Source of the DNA: Hofstenia miamia
Lineage: Eukaryota; Xenacoelomorpha; Acoela
Reading direction: 5' to 3'
Length of the DNA: 64,000 bases
NCBI GenBank assembly: GCA_004352715.1
Contig: SCFE01000035.1
Coordinates: 1,709,970-1,773,969, forward strand
Shown here: positions 57,301 to 64,000 of the stretch, one piece after another
Layout: every line of letters starts with the position of its first letter
How positions within the stretch are numbered: position 1 is the stretch's first letter
The notes under the pieces: model-generated
What the model was told of the DNA's origin: nothing
Database searches by the model: none
The model's input: the letters and a program-made list of their open reading frames with translations, nothing else
Position numbers and translations under genes: made by a program

Positions 57301-59705
57301 GACTCAAAAGTAGGTACTTATTTTAAAATGATTTAAACTTAAGAAGTAATTTCAACAATTATTTTGAGAAGGAAGCATATCGTACGGACTTTTATTTAAT
57401 ATTCAATATGGTCTCCATCATTCGCCACCAACATATTATGTCGACATTGGACAATATCAACTGATTTCCCTCAATATTAATTCATAGTTCTTCCGTATCC
57501 ACGATTTCTTGATTGTGTTAATTCTCATTTTGAAAATAATGTACTTCTCCTTAGTCATTATCTTGACCTCCAAAAAAGCTTTCAATAAAATTTCTTATAT
57601 TCTTTTACTCTTAAAACTTATTGAAAATTTGTGACGAATTTTCTTCCATATCTTTCATATTCAGTTGTCTCTCAGAAGGGTGTGTTTCATATATTTACAG
57701 CTTGATCCCAATAAATAGAGCATAAAAGCATTTTATTTTACAGAAAGAACTTGTGGAAAATGAAAGAGAAAATCGGATAAACAAAGATTTGTTTTATTAA
57801 AAGAATACATTTGAAACTTTCGTTTGCATTCTCGCTTTTGACGTCTTTGATAATGAGGTTATCGATTTTACAACGGAAAATACGAGCAACTTGTTTCAAT
57901 GAAATCAGTTCTTTAAATCCATCATTTTAATTTTGAACAAAGTACTGCATCATAACACATCGACTGATTTTTTATAATCATCTACTTTGAATCATAATTC
58001 ATTATGATTTAGACATGCATTATTAGAATTTTTTTTATTATACTATTTCAACATATTTTACTAATCTGTATAAAATATGTTTCAGAACATCAAAACAATC
58101 TCAAACATCAAATAAATAGACAGAAATATTCTAAATTTAAGTATATAATATAATATAACTGATTAACTGCTCTGTAAACCAAGGAGACGAATTCAGCGGA
58201 ATAAAGCAATCATAATTACAGGAATTGTCATTATCTGTCCACAGGGGGACTTGATAGACCAGGAGAAAAAAACATCACCACTGAAAGTAGGAAAAACAGT
58301 TTAATTGGAAAAAAATGTGGTAGGTTAAATGTAAAAAAGAAAAGCCCGACTTTGGACTAGCTTTCTGAAAAATTCCAAAGCATTTGATTGGTTTTCGTTT
58401 AAAACATTTTTTAGAATTTTGATATAAATATAAAAGAGAAAAATTACCATGTACCAAAATGTAATAACCATTATAGTAACAAACGCCCCAAAGAGAGCTT
58501 CAAGCTTTCGCAAGCCTAAATAAAGTATTAATATTGTACGTAAAATGAAGATTTACAGAAACCTACCATATGATTCTAAAAGTAAAAACGTAAATGTATC
58601 AAGACCAGTCAATATTACGCCAAGCCAAATCGGTACACTAAATAATAATAATTGTTTAAATTATAAAAAGTGTGAAAACAATGTATTACATGTAATATGC
58701 AACTTTAGATAAAAATGAAATGATGCTGTAAAAACTGTGCTAAGACAAGTTTTGTACTTTTAGATTCCAAAAAAAATTAGTTCAAGATTAATTTCAAAAT
58801 TGCGTTTTAATTATTAAAAAATCTGATTCCTAATTGCACAGAAATATATTCTAGTAGGCGGAATGTTATTTCATAAAAGATTATTTGATCACAAATTGTA
58901 GTCAGTCAAAAATGTTTCAATCATCATCTTAAAGTGATAAGTTGTATTATGATTATTGTATTTCATGGGCATTTATATCATGTCTATGAGTAACATGGTT
59001 ATATAACCATGAAATACAATATTCACACTACTTATTGCTTCAATGTAATGATTAAGCATTCTTAATGACAACAGTTTTCAGTAAAATATCTGATAAGGGT
59101 TAACTGATTAGAGAAAAGTCCAGAGAGACTACAGTATTTCTCCTTTTCTAAAATATTTGGCGTTAAGTGTCGATAAATCATTATGTGTTAATGGGGTTAG
59201 ATTCATTTTTTGGAAGAGCATAATGATAAAAACCATATGAAGAATACGAAATCATAATATTTTTGATTAATGAGTCTCTTGGCATTTAGACTTGTCACAG
59301 TTGCTTACAGAAATTGTATCAGGATGGTAACATGAAAGTCCCTGTTTCACTTCAAGCTTACCTTAAGAAATTTCTAACAGTAAGCAATGAACAATTACTG
59401 ATCAGCCTTCAATGTTGTCAACTGGGACAAGTGTACATTGATTAACAGCACTAACTATTATTACTGCTCTAAGCATATTTAACTGCAAAAAATTTTCCTA
59501 AGATAAAATACTAGCCCAAAAATTTAACCAGCATTGGAACATGTAAAAATTACTTACAAATTGTACGTTAGAAGATTTATGGCTATTGCTGATCCAATTA
59601 CTTCTTGAATATCTGCACTAACAATGGCCATTTCTACTAAAATCCAAAGTATAGTACGAGGAATATATGGATATTCTCTTCTACAGATCGTTGCCATGTG
59701 TAGAC
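44120..59705 (-). CDS. Nramp: SLC11A/NRAMP (Malvolio-type) divalent metal transporter, 12 exons, N-terminus missing
   Basis: The spliced minus-strand product is a proton-coupled divalent metal (Fe2+/Mn2+) transporter of endosomal or plasma membranes. Exons are 59558-59705, 58567-58637, 58448-58515, 52943-53098, 52826-52895, 52555-52649, 49872-49961, 49624-49653, 47615-47835, 45438-45513, 45323-45396 and 44120-44252. All phases agree, giving about 410 residues. Marks are [15 protein letters not shown] (segment 3), [15 protein letters not shown] with the metal-site Met-Pro-His (segment 6), and the signature [20 protein letters not shown] split over three exons. The family is near 560 residues, so about 130 N-terminal residues including DPGN of segment 1 are missing. 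The coding frame is intact. The gene is convergent with SLC45. Confidence 0.92.
44253..45322 (-). other. NRAMP last intron
   Basis: Contains at 44502-44600 a plus-strand sequence starting GGCCTGGAAACGGATTAAT, resembling the left end of the hAT MITE at 19006. Its right end was not found. Confidence 0.45.
45323..45396 (-). CDS. Nramp: NRAMP exon: penultimate membrane segment
   Basis: Encodes [20 protein letters not shown] and TFFIL. The acceptor TTTTAG lies only 41 bp from the donor of the exon before. The donor GTATAT gives the right phase for the last exon. The GTAAGC six bases further would not. Confidence 0.8.
45438..45513 (-). CDS. Nramp: NRAMP exon: segment 10
   Basis: Between acceptor TTATAG and donor GTAAAT the minus strand encodes [20 protein letters not shown] and VYISM. 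This aligns with the segment after the conserved F(T)S..(I)M..F block in NRAMP proteins. Confidence 0.88.
45564..45722. other. Assembly gap (159 N) in a TA tract
   Basis: Lies within an NRAMP intron. The TA tract continues to 45756. Confidence 0.99.
46544..46900 (+). pseudogene. Jockey/CR1-type non-LTR retrotransposon, C-terminal fragment
   Basis: The plus-strand frame reads [20 protein letters not shown], then [20 protein letters not shown] and LKTLAERR. This is the conserved thumb/C-terminal part of non-LTR reverse transcriptases (R...EY..P.WH..(L)(T)..(Q)...IE.(I)QKR). It ends soon after with an ordinary stop. The upstream palm domain is not found, so the copy is 5' truncated. It lies antisense in an NRAMP intron. 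Confidence 0.75.
47615..47835 (-). CDS. Nramp: NRAMP exon: end of transport signature, segments 8 and 9
   Basis: Encodes [20 protein letters not shown], then [40 protein letters not shown] and [13 protein letters not shown] before a GTAAGT donor. LNVLQS..LPFA..P (L/I) .FTS is a strong family mark. A partial second copy lies at 48392-48598. Confidence 0.95.
47629..49184. repeat. Near-identical duplication joined by a single N
   Basis: 47629-48390 and 48392-49184 are about 98% identical, with two short insertions in the second copy. They include most of one NRAMP exon, its intron and a TA tract. The join is one N at 48391 next to TA repeats. The second exon copy (48392-48598) lacks the last codons and the donor site, so it cannot splice as it stands. 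Confidence 0.85.
49624..49653 (-). CDS. Nramp: NRAMP 30 bp microexon in the transport signature
   Basis: Minus strand [10 protein letters not shown], ten residues in the middle of the GQSS...MEGF signature, between TTTAG and a GTAAG donor. Phase 0 on both sides. Confidence 0.9.
49872..49961 (-). CDS. Nramp: NRAMP exon: segment 7/8 boundary and GQSS motif
   Basis: Encodes [20 protein letters not shown] then [12 protein letters not shown](I)G(L/I)LA(A/S)GQSSTMT is invariant in animal NRAMPs. Donor GTATGT, acceptor TTTAG, phase 0 on both sides. Confidence 0.94.
49962..51519 (-). other. NRAMP intron without recognised elements
   Basis: AT-rich. Nothing is recognised. Confidence 0.5.
51520..51935 (-). 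pseudogene. Tc1/mariner-type transposase, N-terminal half, degenerate
   Basis: Starting near a minus-strand [13 protein letters not shown], shifting frames give [20 protein letters not shown] followed by GP. This is a helix-turn-helix recognition block like that of Tc1-type transposases. Next come LTWKQLKVD and [11 protein letters not shown], which recalls the second helix-turn-helix. The catalytic half is absent. It lies in an NRAMP intron in the same orientation. Confidence 0.55.
52555..52649 (-). CDS. Nramp: NRAMP exon: segment 7
   Basis: Minus strand [20 protein letters not shown] then [11 protein letters not shown], between acceptor TTTAG and donor GTGAGT. It corresponds to the family's (I)ALF(V)SF(I)IN..V..VF block. 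Confidence 0.95.
52826..52895 (-). CDS. Nramp: NRAMP exon: loop after segment 6
   Basis: Minus strand [16 protein letters not shown] then FYFAIES, with donor GTAAAT and acceptor TTTAG. It matches SR.V.R....(V)(R/K)EAN.Y(F)(F/A)IE of NRAMPs. Not present in the second copy, whose left end starts at this exon's acceptor. Confidence 0.93.
52943..53098 (-). CDS. Nramp: NRAMP exon: segment 6 with MPH metal-binding motif
   Basis: Minus strand [52 protein letters not shown]. The Met-Pro-His of segment 6 is the metal-coordinating and proton-relay motif of the family. Acceptor TTGTAG, donor GTAAGA. An identical exon copy lies at 55801-55956. Confidence 0.94.
55005..55752 (-). pseudogene. Mariner-like transposase, C-terminal half, with one terminal repeat
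   Basis: Minus-strand text [20 protein letters not shown], then [17 protein letters not shown] and [20 protein letters not shown] followed by Q. This is the last third of a mariner-type transposase, where the family usually has P(A).SPDI(T)P(C)D(F).LWG. The Asp near SPD is replaced by Gly, so it is dead. Downstream, GTGACTCAAAAGTAGGTACT at 55012 is probably the inner part of the 3' terminal inverted repeat, next to a palindrome of CCC, TA repeats and GGG (54994-55013). The 5' end is cut off at the single N at 55752. Confidence 0.75.
55801..55956 (-). CDS. Nramp: NRAMP exon with MPH motif, second copy
   Basis: Identical to 52943-53098 at protein level, with the same splice sites. Both copies in one mRNA would insert 52 extra residues and a second segment 6, which no family member has. 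Treat one of them as an assembly duplicate or an allele. Confidence 0.75.
58448..58515 (-). CDS. Nramp: NRAMP exon: segment 5
   Basis: Minus strand [20 protein letters not shown] then WYM, matching the family's G(L/V)RKLE.(F)F..(L/V)I..M.(V/L)TF(G)Y. Acceptor TATTTAG, donor GTAATT. Confidence 0.94.
58567..58637 (-). CDS. Nramp: NRAMP exon: segment 4
   Basis: Minus strand [20 protein letters not shown] then LESYG, matching (I)P(L/V)W.G..(I/L)T..DTF.FL(F/L)L(D/E).YG. Acceptor ATTTAG, donor GTAGGT. Confidence 0.94.
58638..59557 (-). other. NRAMP intron
   Basis: AT-rich with no recognised element. Confidence 0.6.
59558..59705 (-). CDS. Nramp: NRAMP exon: loop and segment 3
   Basis: Minus strand [49 protein letters not shown](I/M)QEVIG(S/T)AIA(I/L)NLL is the most conserved NRAMP block after DPGN. 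The acceptor TTTAG lies at 59706-59710. The exon begins in mid-protein, so at least one more exon must lie to the right. Confidence 0.95.
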
Positions 59706-62186
59706 CTAAATATTATTAATATTTCATGTGCTTAATGCAATGCTCAAAGCTTCAGTATATTTTTTTGTAGTTTTAAAGAAAAAGCATGACAGTTTTTGAA
59801 ATCCTGTTTTCAAATTGGTGTTTTTAGTATGACAAAAAATAATAATAAAGAAATATTAAAATGATAATTTATAGTGGTTGAAACTGGGTTTCCAGAGACC
59901 CTATAAATAAAAATGCACTAAAATTGCAATAGATACTTTTTTAAACTTCTATTAGAACTATGATCAATTTCAGGGTGGATTATTTTACTTGCATATTATA
60001 CCTTGACAAGCAAAACAAGTTAGCCATATTTTAAACATTTGATGATGTCACATGGGAATGTAATAGCATGCTTTGATATAGTAAACTCGGTACAAAATAT
60101 ATAGCAAATTTTCATTAAAAATTTAAATTTTTTAGACAATTATGCCAAAAACGAAGATTAAAACAAATATTAAATACAGCTATAAAAAATATATTTTGGA
60201 AAGTTTTAGCTGGTAAACAGTATGGAAATTCTTCCATTTGCAGTGAGGGTACATATATTTTTCATTAGCACTTTAGTTGTTATTTAGAACAATGTACTTC
60301 TACTTGGCCTTTACACTATTATTTACTAGAGAAATGCGTTTGTTCTGTCATGAAGAAAAATATTTTGTGACAACCGTCCAATGCTGTATTTAAAGCGCAT
60401 CATGCCGAGCTAGGCCAACTTTTTACCTAGACGAGGAGAAAATTTAAGTACCTACTTTTTCAAACAATTGAATTATTTAAAAAAAGAAAATTAGACAGAG
60501 CTTAAAAATATAATTTCCTAGATATAACAGTGGAACAATGTTTTGGAATGTCAAAAAGTTGTTTGAAGAGTTAAATTATGCCAATTTGGTAACTTTGATT
60601 GATTTTCGTTGGTCCATTTAGTGATTTTAGATGAACCAAAAATGCGTCGTAAAATTTAATGTGATTGGTGAGCTGGCTCTGAGCCTGAAAATAGCTACCT
60701 GGACTTACAGTCTTGTCGCTGTCGAAGTTTTCTCACATAAAGCCAACAAGACTCAACAGAAAATAGTTCTTGTATCAGACAACATTCACAACACAACACA
60801 AAGTTATAAATTATACCATACTTATAATGAAGCTAATCTTGTTTATATTAGTATTAAGCATTTATACGAACATAACGGATACATAAATACCATTAAAATT
60901 TTATATTATATATAAGGGAAGGGCTTGAGAAACATTCTATCTTACAGCAAATCCTATTAATTAGCAGAATACAATTTTTATTGCACTTAAATGCATTGGA
61001 TTTTTGGACAATGGAATTTCTTATAACCTTCACAGTAGCTTTTCTTCTAAAATATTTTAGGAAAGAAAAGAATATGAAAGGAATTTCGTAAAATTTTGAA
61101 ATCTGCAATCCAAAAATACAGATAAATAGGAAAATTTGTGAAAATATTTTTGCCCTATTTCAATGTTTTCAATAAAATTATCATTTTTGCTGATTTGGTG
61201 AAGTTCAAACTGCAAAGGAAATAAACAAAAATATGTCCAACTACAAGCAATGAATATGGGCTGAAAATTTAGGCACAAACCGGCCCATTCTACATCTGAC
61301 ACAGGTCTTGGGCCGTAAAATTTTGAATGAAGTGGGCCATGGCCTGAAATTTCTAAACAACGAGCCTAGAATTGTTCTGAATGTTATTAATGAATATACA
61401 TTCTCTTATATTAAAATATTATATCAACTATTATGTTCAATTGTCTTATTATACATCAAAAAGTAATTCAACGGCGACAATAATTACAATTAACTCAGAA
61501 ATGGTCTTAGTAATAGCAAGTACCAATCAATTTCATTTATACTTTAGGTGTACCAGCGTAAACTTTAAATTACTTAAACAATACACTGTGTTTTATGTTT
61601 TATTTGCATGTTTGCAAAGATAATGCTGCATAAGTTTGTACCATTTTTATATGATGTACAATAAACATATTTATTATTAATATTGCAATACCACTATTAA
61701 CAATTAAACAATCTCCATTAAAATCCTTTTCCAGCAGTGTACGCATCCTAATTTGAAGCCGAACGCTTTTGATGCCATCACGAGTTAACTATATTGTTAA
61801 AAAGTGTAGTTGATGCAAAAATGCTTTCATTTTAGAGAATATGAAATTGTTTCATTGTTCCAAGCCAACAAATTACTATTATACTTTACAATAAGTGAAA
61901 ATATATTAACATTAATATAAAAAATGGCATTTTTACAAATTCACAGGTCTTAAAACACTAACAGGATAAAATTCCCTACGTATTGAACTATTAGGTATAG
62001 ATGAATACCCTTTGTAGAAATAATTTTCTACAGTGAGATGTGGAAGAGACATTAAGCTAAAAACATCGGCTTTTGGCGTGATTAATATTGACGGTATATT
62101 GTGCTTTGTACCTTGAGTTTTCTGACGTAGGAACAACCTTCTTGGGTTTTGCCTGAAGCCATTGGTAACTCAAAATCTTGCAGAAG
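59706..62186 (-). other. Probable NRAMP intron, no exon seen
   Basis: I looked on the minus strand for a DPGN-coding exon and for the following segment 2 text and found none. Around 61270-61350 a GC-richer patch (GGGCCATGGCCTG and GGGCCG strings) resembles the degenerate MITE interiors elsewhere. Confidence 0.5.
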
Positions 62187-63200
62187 CTATTCTTCAAAAA
62201 TGTAGAAATCGGATCTTGAGAACATCATGTTGCAAGAGCCTTTTATAAGAGTAATTGACAAGTTTTGCATAAGATGAACCAGCGAGTTAGAAAAACCAGT
62301 ATAAGTGGCACTTCGACATTGTTCAAGTTTTGAAATGTGTGACATTGTTTTAATTGTAGTATTTGAACATCCTCCCAAGACTTCAGCTGCTAGAGGGACA
62401 AACAGAATCCCTTCTTTTTCACATGAAATTGCATGAGTCTGATATTTCCTGTCTTCTGCTTGGCTTATACTGTAACCTGCCTCTGAAGATACATGACGTA
62501 AATCTGATGGTTGCAAAGAAGAGGTTACAGTAACATCTAGGGCAGCAGAACTACAAATAGAATATATGCGGTCACGTAAACGATCATGTCTACTAATCCT
62601 ATCGCCATTACCCTTGTAAGAGACTGCGTGATCATCCCATATATCCTGAATACCAGAAGAACAAAATTGGCATTTGCGTTCAGTTGCAAATAACTGTAAT
62701 CCTAAACGATAACGGGAAGCAACGCGAAATTCTTCTGGTCGAAGGTGTAGGCAAAGTTTCTTTATTGGTGCAACTGTTAACCAAGAACCGGCATATGGCA
62801 ATGAAAGGAACTGAAGTCGTGCTTTCTCACGAAAAGCGAAGAAGCAAGGTTTTTGAGTTGGAGAAGAAGTTTGAAGTTCTTTGGACATATCAATAAGGAA
62901 ATTGTTCTCAGGGAGATTGAGTAGATCAATACCAGTAAGATCCCCCATTAACTTGGCTGAAGCAAATAATAACCCAGTATACGCTGATTTGTGAAGCTCT
63001 GAAATATGACGAATGCCTATGCCAGATAATGAAGTTTGAAGCCCAGCTTGTTTCCAAGCAGTTTCAGATAATACTGGGCCAACAAGTAATTCAAATAATC
63101 ACGTTGGGCAGAATCAAATTAATGTAGAGCACTTTCAACTTCAGGAGAAGTACATGTGTGTTATCAAGGACTATCTTATCTTCATTAACACGTTTGAGCA
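62187..63200 (-). pseudogene. Reverse transcriptase-related retroelement, C-terminal part, broken
   Basis: A minus-strand frame of 253 codons starts at 62948 and continues upstream in frame (VGPVLSETAWKQAGLQTSLS, then GIGIRHISELHKSAYTGLL). The pattern (D/E)..W.QA.L....GG(L/I)G(I)R is the thumb region of a widespread invertebrate/fungal reverse transcriptase family. Further on are CQFCSSGIQDIWDDHAVSYK and GDRISRHDRLRD, then a segment LQPSDLRH, matching the zinc-ribbon H(A).(S/T)CK..GD.(V/I).RHN.LRD and (R)P(A/S)D(L/V) parts. These recall a nuclease-like tail. At about 63090 the frame shifts and stops occur. No palm YxDD region is present. Confidence 0.6.
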
Positions 63201-63254
63201 TATGGGCAGCTTTGAATTGGTTTGAACCAACCATTGAACTAGAATCTCAATTCC

Positions 63255-63475
63255 ATCGGAGTTGTTCCGAGTTATTTAAGTATTTTCAATTATATGCCTA
63301 ATTTCATTATTTACAAAAATCTTATAATGGTTAAAATATGACGGGCCCGAGCCGGGCCTGGGCCTGAATATTACCAATTGCAACGGGCCGGGCTGGGCTT
63401 GGTTTATGGGTTGAAAGGGCCAAGGCCGGATCCAGTCTTGAAATCACGGCCCGGTTACAACTCTGATCTATGCCA
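63255..63475. mobile_element. Possible hAT-like MITE with GC-rich interior
   Basis: The right side, read inward, starts CAGAGTTGTAACCGGGCCGT. The left side has CGGAGTTGTTCCGAG at 63257. The interior has runs such as GGGCCCGAGCCGGGCCTGGG. No target duplication was found, so the borders are tentative. Confidence 0.4.
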
Positions 63476-64000
63476 AAGAAATGTGCGGTTTTCTAGATCA
63501 ATTTTGGGTAAGTTAAAAATGTATAATAAAAACATTTTCAAACTGCAATTGAAAAATCTAAATGGAATCTTAAAACAAAAATATAATGTACAAAATTTTA
63601 AAGCTTAAGAATATTAATTTTATTTTATAAGAACAATGTTTATATTTCTATAGCATTTACTGCATTTGAGTTGATTTGCGAGCAGTTAATGCGGATTTTT
63701 TAAAGTTCGAACTATTTTTGCAATACCTCTGCCCTAGCTCGAAAGATATTTTTCTATTACAATTTAAAGAAGCTTGAAGAAAAGCAGGTAAAAATCTCAA
63801 ACATGAATTAAGACTCAAAGATGTAAATGTGCCTGTATTCTCAGGATTCGACCAGGTCGACAAAGCTAAAGGATTGACAAAGATTTCGAGCTACCGAGCT
63901 CAAGTTCGCTAAGAGCTTAACACTAAACACACATGTTACATGAAAACCTATATAAGTCTGAAAATATAGTTTACATTTATTGAATCCCAGACAACAACTT
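63476..64000. other. Window end, no gene recognised
   Basis: Two short open frames are present but show no family resemblance. AT-rich. Confidence 0.5.

Larger units (their letters stand above)
52896..58230. repeat. Mosaic duplication of an NRAMP exon and intron
   Basis: Blocks recur in shuffled order. The stretch 52896-54116 returns at 55754-56978. The stretch 54707-55178 returns at 56995-57468. The stretch 53937-54700 returns at 57470-58230. Identity is very high throughout. Single N characters at 54706 and 55752 mark joins, and 16 bp of other sequence sits at 56979-56994. The first block holds the MPH exon. Confidence 0.8.

Noticed and set aside
61057-61302. Minus-strand frame at 61.1-61.3 kb as a gene
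   Set aside because: No similarity, and it overlaps a degenerate GC-rich repeat patch.
59706-64000. N-terminal NRAMP exon with DPGN
   Set aside because: Searched on the minus strand, including the GC-rich part near 63.4 kb. A GGATCC there is not in a suitable context and no membrane-segment text surrounds it.

Overview
This is a 64 kb stretch of an AT-rich, intron-rich animal genome. It carries parts of two membrane transporter genes whose exons are scattered among thousands of bases of non-coding DNA. It also carries many dinucleotide TA tracts and a dense mix of decayed transposable elements: Tc1/mariner, hAT, Penelope-like, Ty3/Gypsy-like and non-LTR elements. That mix and the style of the two genes suggest an arthropod (a chelicerate or a crustacean would fit), but I cannot fix the species or class. 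The window is a draft scaffold. It has runs of N, two of them exactly 1000 long, and single N characters that join near-identical sequence.

Left two thirds, plus strand: an SLC45-family (major facilitator) transporter. Six coding exons can be placed at 1756-2155, 17255-17400, 33018-33317, 34073-34304, 36156-36331 and 41123-41332. All splice phases agree, giving about 487 residues up to the stop. The initiator exon is not identified. Its introns hold a hAT transposase remnant (11.1-11.5 kb), MITE-like elements (7.5-8.3 kb, 19.0-19.4 kb and 30.9-31.3 kb), a mariner-type pseudogene (22.1-22.8 kb), the two ends of a young Ty3/Gypsy-like retrotransposon (23.6-27.1 kb) and a Penelope-like array (25.1-30.8 kb). 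The array repeats a 327 bp module coding for a degenerate GIY-YIG-like domain. A reverse transcriptase fragment and a mariner pseudogene (39.1-40.6 kb) lie in the last intron.

Right third, minus strand: an SLC11A/NRAMP divalent metal transporter, convergent with SLC45, with 2.8 kb between the two stop codons. Twelve consecutive exons from 59705 down to 44120 can be placed with consistent phases. They encode about 410 C-terminal residues, including the MPH metal-site motif of transmembrane segment 6 and the GQSS transport signature. The N-terminal exons (first two membrane segments, DPGN motif) are not seen and probably lie beyond the window. One intron is only 41 bp. Two parts of the gene are present twice at single-N joins (47.6-49.2 kb and 52.9-58.2 kb), which looks more like unmerged haplotypes than real duplication.

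59.7-64 kb: no further transporter exon is visible. A reverse transcriptase pseudogene (62.2-63.2 kb, minus) and a GC-rich repeat with hAT-like ends are present.

The two host genes are not an operon and share no visible regulation. The most unusual material is the Penelope-like array. Its module joins what look like the N-terminal and C-terminal ends of a Penelope protein without a reverse transcriptase, and it is associated with hammerhead-ribozyme-like sequences at TA tracts.
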